Part shown: positions 1 to 7,675 of the stretch, piece after piece
Layout of the letters: the number at the start of each line of letters is the position of its first letter
Position numbering within the stretch: position 1 is the first letter of the stretch
NCBI GenBank assembly: GCA_002450985.1
Contig: DKBA01000146.1
Location: 10,787 to 24,459, forward strand
Direction: 5' to 3'
Source: Acidimicrobiia bacterium UBA6912
GTDB lineage: Bacteria; Actinomycetota; Acidimicrobiia; Spongiisociales; UBA5794
DNA: 13,673 nt
Notes under the pieces: generated by a model
The model's input: only the letters and a program-made list of their open reading frames with translations
Databases searched by the model: none
What the model was told of the DNA's origin: nothing
Translations under genes and position numbers: made by a program

Positions 1-557
1 GCGGTGGCGGCGCCGATCTCTGCGACCAGACGGTCGACGTCGATGATCGAGATCCCTTCGTCATGGGACACACCGACGAGCAGCAGGTCGAGCCGGTGGG
101 CCCGCAGCGACACGGGCTCCTCGGCGAGTCCCTGGTAGTTGAAGGTCTCGTCTGCAGGATCGACGGTCGATGCTCCCGCCACCAGGATGTGCGCACCGAG
201 GCGGCTCTTGATGATCTCGATGACCGCAACGAGGTCGGCCCGGACGGCCTGGACGGCCTCTTCGATGCTCACCGCACGATGAGGGAGCGCAGCCACGTCA
301 TCGGCGATGGACAGCACCACGATGTCCGGGCTCGCATCGAGCAGCGACGACGAGCCGTCCTCGAGCTCGGCGCGCAGCGCGGCGAATCCGGTGCTCGGCT
401 CCACGGTCACTCGGATGTCGACGTCCGGAAACGACTCGGCGACGCGCTCACGAAGTCCCCTGTCGAGCTTCGCTCCCCCGTCGCGCCGCGACAGCACCGC
501 GTCGCGCACGTCGGCGCCCGCCTTGACAACAATCTCGAGTGGCCCAGTTTCAGCCAT
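1..557 (-). CDS. SGNH/GDSL hydrolase-like protein, C-terminus off window
   Basis: The frame is open from ATG at 557 to the left edge, giving 185 full codons with no stop. The start has GGGAG at 567-571, nine bases upstream. Residues 78-86 (DIVVLSIAD) look like a core strand of an SGNH-type fold. A helix (about 98-119) and a second strand (HILVAGAS, 123-130) follow, then a segment at 155-181 with LDLLLVGVSHDEGISIIDVDR, which resembles the late part of SGNH/GDSL hydrolases found in polysaccharide clusters. Such enzymes are usually esterases or O-acyl-modifying enzymes. I see no GDS nucleophile block in the visible part, and about 75 N-terminal residues match nothing I recognise, so catalysis is uncertain. 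It is separated from the next operon by 162 bases and probably has its own promoter. Reading frame confidence is high; family assignment is moderate. Confidence 0.65.
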   Translation of the reverse strand, partial: MAETGPLEIVVKAGADVRDAVLSRRDGGAKLDRGLRERVAESFPDVDIRVTVEPSTGFAALRAELEDGSSSLLDASPDIVVLSIADDVAALPHRAVSIEEAVQAVRADLVAVIEIIKSRLGAHILVAGASTVDPADETFNYQGLAEEPVSLRAHRLDLLLVGVSHDEGISIIDVDRLVAEIGAAT

Positions 558-604
558 GACAGCCTGCTCCCATGGTGACGGGGTGATTCAGCCGGTGGCT
601 GCGT

Positions 605-622
605 ACGAGCGGCGAAGCTCGT
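605..622 (-). repeat. Short hairpin in 5'UTR of the SGNH-like gene
   Basis: ACGAGC (605-610) and GCTCGT (617-622) are perfect inverted arms around a six-base loop. The element lies between the candidate promoter at 647-675 and the ATG at 557, so it would be in the leader of the SGNH-like mRNA. It could be an mRNA hairpin or an operator. It has no T-tract and is unlikely to be a terminator. Confidence 0.3.
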
Positions 623-646
623 TCCCCCCACAGCGTACGTGCGGCG

Positions 647-675
647 AGGCTAACACCGTGCGTGCACCGACTTAA
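647..675 (-). promoter_or_regulatory. Candidate promoter for the SGNH-like gene
   Basis: On the minus strand TTAAGT (670-675) is followed after exactly 17 bases by TAGCCT (647-652), which matches the actinobacterial -10 pattern TANNNT. Transcription would start near 640 and leave a leader of roughly 80 bases before the ATG at 557. It lies in the gap after the upstream operon's last stop (720), where no clear terminator is visible, so read-through from that operon is also possible. Confidence 0.4.
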
Positions 676-719
676 GGGGCTGAGCGACCCATTTGCCGGT
701 ACCAGGGAACGCGGCCGGA

Positions 720-1880
720 TCATCGCGCCACCGACGCCAAGAGCTCGGCGAACCGCTCCGCGGCGGCCTCTGCTTGGAACCTCTCCTCGAACAGACCACG
801 GCTGCGGGCGCCGTACTCGGCTCGCCGCTCGGGGTCGGCGAGCAGGCCGACGATCGCCCGCTCGAGCCCATGGGCGTCGCCCGGAGGGACGAGCACCGCG
901 TTCTCACCGTCGGCGACGACCTCGCGTAGCGCCGGGAGATCGGACGCGACCACGGGTAGCGACAGGGCGAGCGCTTCGATCAGGGCGCCGCCGAGGCCCT
1001 CGTAGACCGAGGGAAACACGAAGAGGTCCCCGGCCGACAGCACATCGGGCACATCGGCCCTGTGGCCGAGAAGTCTCACCCTCTCGTTGAGGTCGAGGCC
1101 TGCGATCTGTGCCTTGAGGTCGGCCGACGCATGGCCCTCTCTGCCCGCGATCAGCAGGAGAGATCGCGGCCGGGCGGCGGCAACCCCGGCGAAGGCCGCC
1201 ACGAGATGGGTGTGGCCCTTCTGGTACTCCTGGCGACCGACGGTGACGACCACCTCGGCGTCGGCGTCGATCCCGAGCGCGGCACGCATCGTGGCCCGCC
1301 GTTGCGGGCTCGCCTCCCCGAGACGCTCCGCATCCCTCCCCCGATGGACCACGGTGATGCGCTCCGGGTCCACGTGCAGCGTCTCGACGGTCGACTCCTT
1401 CACCGCCTGCGACACGGCGTGAAAATGGTCCGTGAGGTGCCGTGCCGTGATGCCGTCGACCTTCTGGGTGAGACAAAGCCGCCACGGGCGAATGTTCGGA
1501 TCGGCGAGACGCACCGGATCGTAGGCGGTGTTGGCGAGCAGCGACATGACGGGGACGTCTCTGCCGATCGTGGCGATGCGGCCCGTGATGTCCGCATCGA
1601 ACAGGGACGTGTAGACGAGCGCGGGCTGCACCTCGTCGACGAGGCGACGGAGGGACCGGATCTTGCCGAGCCGACCGGCACCTCCGAGCATCCTGAGGTC
1701 GTGGCCGGCCTCGATCACCTCTCGCTCGAAGCCGACATCCTGGGAGTGGAGACAGGCGATGACGGCGCGGATTCCCCTGGTCTCGAGACGGGGAAGCAGC
1801 TCGACGAGCGACCGTTCCGCACCACCGGCGCCGAACGAGTTGATGACGAAGAGATAGGTCGGCTGCTCCACCACGCTCAC
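720..1880 (-). CDS. Glycosyltransferase family 4 (GT-B)
   Basis: This 386-residue protein has the normal length for GT4. It transfers a sugar from an activated donor onto a lipid-linked oligosaccharide at the cytoplasmic membrane face. The N-terminal acceptor domain opens with FGAGGAERSL (16-25), the glycine-rich loop typical of the family. The C-terminal donor domain has VGRQEYQKGH (214-223, donor-phosphate residues R216 and K221) and the retaining E-x7-E motif with E294 and E302 (YEGLGGALIE). I chose the GTG at 1880 because it overlaps the deacetylase stop as GTGA, a coupled junction; GTG codons at 1874 and 1871 are alternatives. The open frame continues upstream of 1880, but only as shadow of the deacetylase gene. 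It is the last gene of the five-gene minus operon. Donor and acceptor sugars cannot be read from sequence. Confidence 0.93.
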   Translation of the reverse strand: MSVVEQPTYLFVINSFGAGGAERSLVELLPRLETRGIRAVIACLHSQDVGFEREVIEAGHDLRMLGGAGRLGKIRSLRRLVDEVQPALVYTSLFDADITGRIATIGRDVPVMSLLANTAYDPVRLADPNIRPWRLCLTQKVDGITARHLTDHFHAVSQAVKESTVETLHVDPERITVVHRGRDAERLGEASPQRRATMRAALGIDADAEVVVTVGRQEYQKGHTHLVAAFAGVAAARPRSLLLIAGREGHASADLKAQIAGLDLNERVRLLGHRADVPDVLSAGDLFVFPSVYEGLGGALIEALALSLPVVASDLPALREVVADGENAVLVPPGDAHGLERAIVGLLADPERRAEYGARSRGLFEERFQAEAAAERFAELLASVAR

Positions 1881-2692
1881 GGCCCCGAGTATCGCACCAG
1901 CCTGCGGCGCACGATGTCCTCCAAGCGCATGCCCGTCTTCATCTTTCGGGTGAAGAAGAACACCCCGTCGCTGAGCTGCACCGCGACACGGTTCAGCAGG
2001 GCCGGATCGGCGTCGGCCGTGATCGGACCTCCGGTGCCGAGGGTCGCCGTTGCGTACCGATTGCGCACCGCCGCATCGCCGGCCTCCGCCCAGTAGCCCC
2101 ACGGGTAGGCGAAGTGGCGGGGGTCGATTCCGCTGCGGTCTCGAATGAGCTCGTCGCTGGTCCCCAGCTCGTCCTCGATCTGGGCCGTCGTCGCCGTGCG
2201 GAAGTCCAGGTGAGTGTGCGTGTGGGCGCCCAGTGTCATCAGCCCGCTCTCGGCCATCTCGCCCACCTGGTCCCACGTGAGCGGCTCCGCCCCTCCTCCC
2301 GGGAACAGCGGCTCCCTGGTCTCGACGGGCCTCGTCGTGAGGTAGAGGACGAACGGCATGTTGCGTTTGACGAGCTCGGGATAGCCGTGGCGGTAGAAAT
2401 CCTCGTAGCCGTCGTCGAAGGTGAGGACGAAGCGGCGCTCGGGATGGGCCGCGCCTCTGGCGGCCACTGCGCTCTCCAGGTCGACCACGAGGCCGTGCTG
2501 GTCCATCCAGTCGAGCTGGGCCACGAACGCATCCTTCGTGACTTCCATCTGACGACCCAGGCCCGCATCGATCTGGTGGTAGATCAAGATGCGGGGTCCG
2601 GGGAAGGCGCCGAAGAGCGGATCTGCGGCGGCGAACACGACCTTCGACGCCTTGCGGGCAGCGGTCTTCAGCGTGCCGGCTGCGCGTCCCAC
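1877..2692 (-). CDS. Polysaccharide deacetylase (NodB domain, CE4)
   Basis: The 271-residue protein carries all main NodB motifs: TFDDG at 91-95 (catalytic base D93 and metal ligand D94), GAHTHTH at 155-161 (metal ligands H157 and H161) and FAYPWG at 194-199. It should remove N- or O-acetyl groups from a glycan, with a divalent metal. No signal peptide or membrane segment is evident, so it may act on the lipid-linked intermediate inside the cell; this is inference. The start is GTG at 2692, preceded by a strong GGGGAGGAG ribosome site five bases upstream. That site lies inside the end of the sulfotransferase gene, giving a 25-base overlap. It overlaps the downstream glycosyltransferase by four bases. 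Both overlaps imply coupled translation. Confidence 0.92.
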   Translation of the reverse strand: MGRAAGTLKTAARKASKVVFAAADPLFGAFPGPRILIYHQIDAGLGRQMEVTKDAFVAQLDWMDQHGLVVDLESAVAARGAAHPERRFVLTFDDGYEDFYRHGYPELVKRNMPFVLYLTTRPVETREPLFPGGGAEPLTWDQVGEMAESGLMTLGAHTHTHLDFRTATTAQIEDELGTSDELIRDRSGIDPRHFAYPWGYWAEAGDAAVRNRYATATLGTGGPITADADPALLNRVAVQLSDGVFFFTRKMKTGMRLEDIVRRRLVRYSGP

Positions 2693-3597
2693 CTGAACTC
2701 CTCCCCGAGCAGCGCCACGAGCCGCTCGTTCGGCTCCTCGAAGCGCGCCCGGAGGTAGTCCCGCACCGCAGCGGGTGGCTCGGGATAGTCGCCATCGAGG
2801 GCGTTCACGTAGCTGTAGTTGCGGAACTCCGGCGGGTGCCAACTCGGCAGGCCGATGAACTCGAGGATCCGATCGAACGTCTCCGCCGGCGTGGAGAACA
2901 GATCCGCGCTCGGCACCACGAGCACCTGCTCGGCCGGATAGTGCTCGAGCCAGCGCTCGATCTGCTCGGCGTACCGGCCGCGCGCCATGTAGGAGTAGCG
3001 CCGGAGCGGATATGCGGGATACGAAGGGTCTGCGAGGCAGCGCTCGATCTCGCCCTCCAACCGCTCGTCCTCGGTCCGGAGCGCTGTCTCGAGATCGAGA
3101 TCCTCGAGGCCGTTGCGGACGCTGTGGTGATAGTGCGACACCGCCCGCTCCACCGGCTCTCGCAGCATGGCGATGAGCTTGGCTCCCGGCACCAGTGCCT
3201 GTGCCCGCGCCGGTGCACGGGGGTCGAACAGGTAGTCGGGGGTCGCCTCGAACGTCACGAACGGCCGCCCCAGGGCAGAGGCGCCCTGACGACGCACCGA
3301 GAGCGGGAAGTGCGCCCGGTACCACTCCTCGCCCTTCGGGTAGTCGACCGAGAAGTACTCGATCTCTTTGCGCAGCGAAGGGGCGACGTTGGGGTGCCGG
3401 CCGAGGTACTTGTACAGGGAGCTGGTCCCGGAGCGCTGCGCCCCGATGATGAGAACGTCCGGCAACGTGCGCAGCCCGGCCGTCCGCTCACGGGTACCGA
3501 GGCGAACCTTCACGAGCCGCCTCCGCAACGGGAGCGGCGTGATCGCCTTCAGTCGGTCGGCTGCGTCCTGGCGCAACCGGTCGGTCATTCGAGCCAT
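2668..3597 (-). CDS. PAPS-dependent sulfotransferase
   Basis: The 309-residue protein is a Sulfotransfer_1/3-type enzyme, close in style to heparan-sulfate sulfotransferases. The 5'-phosphosulfate loop IIGAQRSGTSSLYKYL spans 50-65. KEIEYFS at 77-83 occupies the usual catalytic position. The 3'-phosphate site is LREPVERAVSHYHH (145-158), with R146 and S154 as expected PAPS contacts. It should transfer sulfate from PAPS to a hydroxyl or amino group of the nascent polysaccharide. The ATG at 3597 has GGGAG about seven bases upstream; M4 is a less likely start. It lies 30 bases after the chain-length gene and overlaps the deacetylase by 25 bases. No PAPS synthesis genes are in the window. Confidence 0.9.
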   Translation of the reverse strand: MARMTDRLRQDAADRLKAITPLPLRRRLVKVRLGTRERTAGLRTLPDVLIIGAQRSGTSSLYKYLGRHPNVAPSLRKEIEYFSVDYPKGEEWYRAHFPLSVRRQGASALGRPFVTFEATPDYLFDPRAPARAQALVPGAKLIAMLREPVERAVSHYHHSVRNGLEDLDLETALRTEDERLEGEIERCLADPSYPAYPLRRYSYMARGRYAEQIERWLEHYPAEQVLVVPSADLFSTPAETFDRILEFIGLPSWHPPEFRNYSYVNALDGDYPEPPAAVRDYLRARFEEPNERLVALLGEEFRWDAQPAR

Positions 3598-3627
3598 GGC
3601 GTCTCCCTCACCGGCGCAGCGACGGCG

Positions 3628-5505
3628 CTACTGATCGGTCTTGTCGCCGGCGAGCGACGCCAGCGACTGGCCCAACCGATCGAGCAGACCGTGCTCGGCG
3701 TCCTCGTCCTCCACCCCGGCGGCGACACCTGCCGGCACCGCTGCCGCAGCGGCCGCCTGCTCCGCCGCCGCCCGGCTGAGATCGCTCGCCGGCACCCAGC
3801 CCCGGCGCGGCTTGATGCCGAGCAGCACGGCCCCGATGAGACGGCTGCGGCTTCCGGCGAACTGCTTGGCGAGCTGGGCGATGTGCTGCTGGCGAGTCTT
3901 GCCGACGGTCGCCACCACCACGTACGACGAGACGAGGCCCGCCATGACGTAGGCGAAGGGCGACAGCGCAGACGGACCGACCACCATGACCACGTCGTAG
4001 CGCCGGAGCGCCTCCTCGGTGAGCATGCGGAACGACTTGCTGGCGAGCACGTCGACGGCGTCGACCGTGCGCGGGTCGCCCGGGAGCACGCTCAGGTTGG
4101 GCGCCAGCTCGACACACGCGTCGAGCACGGCGCCGATCTGGCCCGACATCGATGCGACATCGGCGTCGTGGGCGACGAGGTCGGCCAGGGTGGCACCGCC
4201 TGCGACCTTGGTGCGGAAGCTGGAGATGGCGAGCAGCTGGCCGTCGACGACGAGCACCGAGCGGCCCACCCCGGCGAGGCTGGTCGCCACGTCGAGCACG
4301 AGCTCGCTCACACCCTCCTCCGAGGTCCCGAGCCCGGTGAACCCGATGGAAGCCGGACCGGCGGCGTGGTAGAGGCCGAGCACGGCGGAGCGCACCGACT
4401 GCACGGACTTCTGCCGCACCGCCTGGTAGCGGCGCGGGCGCAGCTCGACACGCGAGCCGTGCTGGGGCACCTCGGCGAGGATCGGCACCTGCGCCATGTC
4501 ACGCGGCGTCCAGACCGTGCCCTGGACCCGATCGAGGAAGATCAACAGCACGAGTCCGGCGAGGGCGCCGCCGAGTATCCCGATGAGGGCGGCGATGAGC
4601 GGGCTCGTCTCGGACGGGGTCTCGTCGGACGTCACGATGTCCTGGACGTTGATCTGGTCTCCCGAGCCTTGGTTGTCGAGGAGCTCCTGGTACTCCGTGC
4701 CGATCGCGTTCAGCCGGTTCTCGAGCGCAGTCTGCTCGAGCTCCTCGGCTGCCGACAGCTCGAAGACGACCGGATCCGGCTCCGGCGGGGTGAGATCGGC
4801 GATCTGCTGCTTCAGATCGGCGACCCTGGCGACGATCGTGTCGAGCTTCGCCTGGATCTCCGCCTTGGCGGCCTCGTCCTCCTCGGCCTCGAGATCCTCC
4901 TCGAGCGTGCCGACGTCGGCGGTAGCGGCACCGAGCTGACCGTTGAGGACGTCGATCCTCGCCTGGTCCTCGATCGGTATCTCGGGCGTCACCGGATCGG
5001 GCGGCGGTGCGAGCTCGTCGAGCCGGTCCTGGATCGTGGCGGCCTCGTCCACCAGGGCGGCGATCTCAGCATCGAAGTCCACCGCCGTCGGGTCGACCGC
5101 GAGATAGTTGGCCTGCATCTCGGTGACGATCTCGGTGGCGAGCTCCGGCGACGGCGCCGTCGCGGTGAAGGTGAGGGTGCCGAGCTGCGTGTCGGCCTTG
5201 ATGCCGCTGCTGGTCTGTTCGAGCAGCGTCGCGTTGACCTCGTTCGCCGCCTCCTCCGCCTGGGTGACGAGATCGGCTGCGGGGCTCGTTTGGCTCGACG
5301 AGCCGCCGCGGCTCGGGGTCGGCGTCGTCGTCGTCTCCTCCTCGGCCACGATGAACTCGATCGTGGCGACGGCGCGATGCTTCGGCTCGATGTTGCTGTT
5401 CTGGTAGTTGGTCACCGCATAGGCAGCACCGAGCCCGATGACGGCCATCACGACGATGAGCCACCACCGGGCCCGCACCATACGGCGCAGCCGGCTCAGA
5501 TCCAT
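3628..5505 (-). CDS. Wzz-type chain-length protein fused to degenerate BY-kinase-like domain
   Basis: The 625-residue protein has a polysaccharide co-polymerase layout. It has a short basic N-terminus, TM1 at about 14-32 and a Wzz-like outer region with a Ser/Thr-rich stretch (57-75). A long acidic, probably coiled-coil section follows (about 145-285), then TM2 at about 303-324 and a cytoplasmic P-loop-like domain (about 365-565). That domain follows the fold order of bacterial tyrosine kinases but has lost the key residues. The Walker A place reads GFTGLGTSEEGVSELV (388-403), with no GK[ST]. Walker A' reads VLVVDG (417-422), keeping D421. The Walker B place reads VVMVVGP (505-511), with no acidic residue. 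The tail is Ala-rich (579-597) and has no tyrosine cluster. I infer a structural or regulatory role in chain length without kinase activity. It starts four bases after the dehydratase stop. Confidence 0.85.
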   Translation of the reverse strand: MDLSRLRRMVRARWWLIVVMAVIGLGAAYAVTNYQNSNIEPKHRAVATIEFIVAEEETTTTPTPSRGGSSSQTSPAADLVTQAEEAANEVNATLLEQTSSGIKADTQLGTLTFTATAPSPELATEIVTEMQANYLAVDPTAVDFDAEIAALVDEAATIQDRLDELAPPPDPVTPEIPIEDQARIDVLNGQLGAATADVGTLEEDLEAEEDEAAKAEIQAKLDTIVARVADLKQQIADLTPPEPDPVVFELSAAEELEQTALENRLNAIGTEYQELLDNQGSGDQINVQDIVTSDETPSETSPLIAALIGILGGALAGLVLLIFLDRVQGTVWTPRDMAQVPILAEVPQHGSRVELRPRRYQAVRQKSVQSVRSAVLGLYHAAGPASIGFTGLGTSEEGVSELVLDVATSLAGVGRSVLVVDGQLLAISSFRTKVAGGATLADLVAHDADVASMSGQIGAVLDACVELAPNLSVLPGDPRTVDAVDVLASKSFRMLTEEALRRYDVVMVVGPSALSPFAYVMAGLVSSYVVVATVGKTRQQHIAQLAKQFAGSRSRLIGAVLLGIKPRRGWVPASDLSRAAAEQAAAAAAVPAGVAAGVEDEDAEHGLLDRLGQSLASLAGDKTDQ

Positions 5506-5509
5506 GATG

Positions 5510-7447
5510 TCAGTTCCATGTGACGGCGTCCCTCAGGCTTCCTGTCGATTCGACAACTCGCGCATTGCCGTTGCGGGCGAGGTCGTGGACGGCGGCCGCC
5601 ACTTCCTCGCGGTGCCCTGAGTCTGCCAGATCTCGGAGCCGATCCAACTCGTCGAGCAGCTTCGCCTCGTCCGGATAGCCGATGGACGCCTTGTTGATCT
5701 TGGGATGGCTGCTCGGGGCGAGCGGGCCGTCCGACAGCACCTCTTCGAGCTTCTCGCCGGGCCGCATGCCCGTGATGTCGATCTGGATGTCGCGGCCCGG
5801 CACGAGTCCCGACAGGCGGATGAGGCGCGACGCCAGATCCATGATCCGCACCGGCTCACCCATGTCGAGCACGAAGACCTCGCCTCCCGAGGCCAGGGCG
5901 CCCGACTGGAGCACGAGCTGGACGGCCTCGGGCACGGTCATGAAGTAGCGGGTCATGCGGGGATCCGTCACAGTGACCGGTCCGCCGGCCTGGATCTGCG
6001 CCATGAAGGTGGGCACGACCGAGCCGCGGCTGCCGAGCACGTTGCCGAACCGCACGGCGGTGAAGATGGTCCCGTTGGCCCGCGCCGCCGCCGACTGGGT
6101 GAGCATCTCGGCGACTCGCTTGCTCGCCCCCATCACGCTCGACGGATCGACCGCCTTGTCCGTGGAGATGAGGACGAACCGCTCGACCCCGAACTTCTCG
6201 ACCGCCCGCAGCACTTTCGCCGTGCCGAGCACGTTCGTCTTGACGGCCTCGGCCGGCCACTGCTCGAGGATCGGGACGTGCTTGTGGGCGGCGGCGTGGA
6301 ACACCACCTCGGGCCGCACCTGCTCGAACACCTGCTCGAGACGCAGCTGATCGCGGACGTCGCAGAGCACGCTCGACGGCTCGAATCCGGTCGCCCGCCA
6401 CATGGCGAGCCCGTCGTGGAGGTGGGTCTCGTCGTTGTCGAGGGCGGTCACCTCGACGTCGTCGAACTCGAGGCACTGGCGGACGATCTCCGAGCCGATC
6501 GAGCCGCCGGCACCGGTGACGAGGATCCGGCGGCCGCTCAGCATCGCGGCCACGGGCGAGAGGTCGGTCTGGACCGTGGCCCGCGGCAGGAGGTCGGACA
6601 GCTCGATGTTGCGGATACTGTCGGCGGCGTTGCCCTTGAGAAGGGCGTTGAGGTTGGGGACGATGCGCAGCGCAACGTCGACGCGCAGGCAGGCATCGAC
6701 CAGATCGCGCAGGGTCGACTCGCCTGTCGTTGCGGCGACGATGACCTGATCGGCCCGGTAGGTCTGGACGAGATCGGGGACACGGTCAACGCCGTCCCAC
6801 ACGGGTCGCCCGACGAGACGGCGGGGATGCGGGCCTCCGGCATCGATATCGACGAAGCCGATCACGTCGACGGCGGGGTCGAGGTTCGGTGCCTGACGGG
6901 CGAGCACCGCGGCGGGTCGGCCCGTGCCGACGATGAGGGCACGCACGGGCGCCCCATATTGCGTCATACGCTGGAACGAGAACACGCGCGTGCGGAACCG
7001 GATGGCACCCATGCCGATCAGCGTGAACATCGCCCCGAGGATGACGACGGAGATCGGGATCGGCTGGGCGGCCTGGAACGCATCGCGGGAGATGACGAGG
7101 GAGACGACGATCACGATGCCGGCGGCCGCCGACGCCATCGCGACCCGCAGCGCCTCGGCGACCGATGCGTACTCCCAGACGTGGCCGTAGGTGCCGAACG
7201 TGACGTTGGCGATGAGGTGGACGAGGACGATCACCGGCAGGATGCGCCAGAACGAGGGCCACCAATCGGCGGACATCCCGAGGCCGTCCATGAACCGGGC
7301 GACGAGCCCGGCGACGTACGCCATCGAGATGATGAACGCGTCGACGAGAGCGAACGACACATCGGCTCGTACCCGTGCAGCGTTCTGCGCCAATGCGGTG
7401 CGCCAGGACGCCTGGTGGCGTTCCCCTCGTGGTCCCTGCCGTTGCAT
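5510..7447 (-). CDS. Membrane UDP-sugar 4,6-dehydratase (CapD/FlaA1/WbpM type)
   Basis: At 645 residues this is a full-length long-form polysaccharide biosynthesis dehydratase. Four membrane segments sit at about 33-52, 66-85, 101-120 and 130-149. A CoA-binding-like Rossmann domain with IVGTG (172-176) follows, then the catalytic SDR domain with ILVTGAGGSIGSE (308-320). ISTDKAV (427-433) and VMGASK (438-443) give the Ser-Met-Lys triad (S428, M439, K443) known for the WbpM/CapD subgroup, in which Met replaces Tyr. It probably makes a UDP-4-keto-6-deoxy-HexNAc, precursor of sugars such as QuiNAc, FucNAc or bacillosamine. I chose the ATG at 7447, which has GGGGGA four bases upstream; TTG at 7459 is in frame but poorly placed. 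It is first in the minus operon, and its stop lies four bases before the next start. Confidence 0.93.
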   Translation of the reverse strand: MQRQGPRGERHQASWRTALAQNAARVRADVSFALVDAFIISMAYVAGLVARFMDGLGMSADWWPSFWRILPVIVLVHLIANVTFGTYGHVWEYASVAEALRVAMASAAAGIVIVVSLVISRDAFQAAQPIPISVVILGAMFTLIGMGAIRFRTRVFSFQRMTQYGAPVRALIVGTGRPAAVLARQAPNLDPAVDVIGFVDIDAGGPHPRRLVGRPVWDGVDRVPDLVQTYRADQVIVAATTGESTLRDLVDACLRVDVALRIVPNLNALLKGNAADSIRNIELSDLLPRATVQTDLSPVAAMLSGRRILVTGAGGSIGSEIVRQCLEFDDVEVTALDNDETHLHDGLAMWRATGFEPSSVLCDVRDQLRLEQVFEQVRPEVVFHAAAHKHVPILEQWPAEAVKTNVLGTAKVLRAVEKFGVERFVLISTDKAVDPSSVMGASKRVAEMLTQSAAARANGTIFTAVRFGNVLGSRGSVVPTFMAQIQAGGPVTVTDPRMTRYFMTVPEAVQLVLQSGALASGGEVFVLDMGEPVRIMDLASRLIRLSGLVPGRDIQIDITGMRPGEKLEEVLSDGPLAPSSHPKINKASIGYPDEAKLLDELDRLRDLADSGHREEVAAAVHDLARNGNARVVESTGSLRDAVTWN

Positions 7448-7477
7448 CGTATCCCCCAAACGGTGCCGAACGCCTGC

Positions 7478-7500
7478 CCAATCCCTGGCCCGGAGATTGG
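7478..7500 (-). repeat. Inverted repeat in the leader of the dehydratase operon
   Basis: CCAATC (7478-7483) and GATTGG (7495-7500) form a perfect six-base stem. Two further C-G pairs are possible inside if A7494 is bulged. In the minus-strand mRNA it sits about 30 bases before the dehydratase ATG, close to but not covering the GGGGGA ribosome site. It could be a translation-control or mRNA-stability hairpin, or a protein-binding site. Confidence 0.35.
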
Positions 7501-7561
7501 TCGGGCATTCCCCCCTTATCGTCTTCGTGTCCCCTTGATCGGCCCCGAGATGCGCGGGGGT

Positions 7562-7571
7562 CCGACCCGTC
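7562..7571. repeat. Copy 1 of 10-base repeat CCGACCCGTC
   Basis: It is identical to 7654-7663, with starts 92 bases apart. It is flanked by an 11-base palindrome (GGGTC-C-GACCC, 7558-7568) and followed by another CCGAC. It falls near the expected start point of the minus-strand promoter candidate at 7574-7579, so it is a possible operator half for the minus operon. Confidence 0.35.
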
Positions 7572-7573
7572 CG

Positions 7574-7579
7574 ACTGTA
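7574..7579 (-). promoter_or_regulatory. Candidate -10 element for the minus operon
   Basis: TACAGT on the minus strand fits TANNNT. No convincing -35 stands 17-18 bases upstream (TATTCG). Transcription would start near 7567 and give a leader of about 120 bases that contains the 7478-7500 hairpin. This is a weak call. Confidence 0.25.
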
Positions 7580-7653
7580 GTTGCAACCCCGTCCCCCGAA
7601 TACCCCATTTCGCCCCGCTGGAGGCGATTTGAGTCGGCCGCCCTACGTCCCAC

Positions 7654-7668
7654 CCGACCCGTCGGTCG
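7654..7668. repeat. Copy 2 of 10-base repeat, part of a palindrome
   Basis: CCGACCCGTC (7654-7663) repeats 7562-7571 exactly. Here it extends into a perfect inverted repeat, CGACC (7655-7659) and GGTCG (7664-7668) with a four-base spacer. It covers the place where a -35 element for the plus promoter would be, so a repressor or activator site is plausible. Confidence 0.4.
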
Positions 7669-7675
7669 CGATGCG

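Noticed and set aside
1062..2096. Plus-strand open frame opposite the first GT4 and the deacetylase
   Set aside because: It has no motifs and a composition typical of a shadow; the opposite strand has two well-supported enzymes.
1881..2795. N-terminal extension of the GT4 frame that ends at 720
   Set aside because: The frame is open, but the translation there is a shadow of the deacetylase. The GTG at 1880 coincides with a typical GTGA stop/start overlap and the family N-terminus.
2693..3325. N-terminal extension of the deacetylase frame
   Set aside because: It is an out-of-frame reading of the sulfotransferase gene. The GTG at 2692 has a strong ribosome site.
2836..5523. Long plus-strand open frame of 895 codons opposite the chain-length and sulfotransferase genes
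   Set aside because: Its translation is low-complexity, rich in Arg, His, Glu and Leu with no motifs, as expected for an antisense shadow of GC-rich coding DNA. The minus-strand genes explain the region.
7448..7459. TTG at 7459 as the dehydratase start
   Set aside because: It would bury the GGGGGA ribosome site within the coding region; the ATG at 7447 is better placed.
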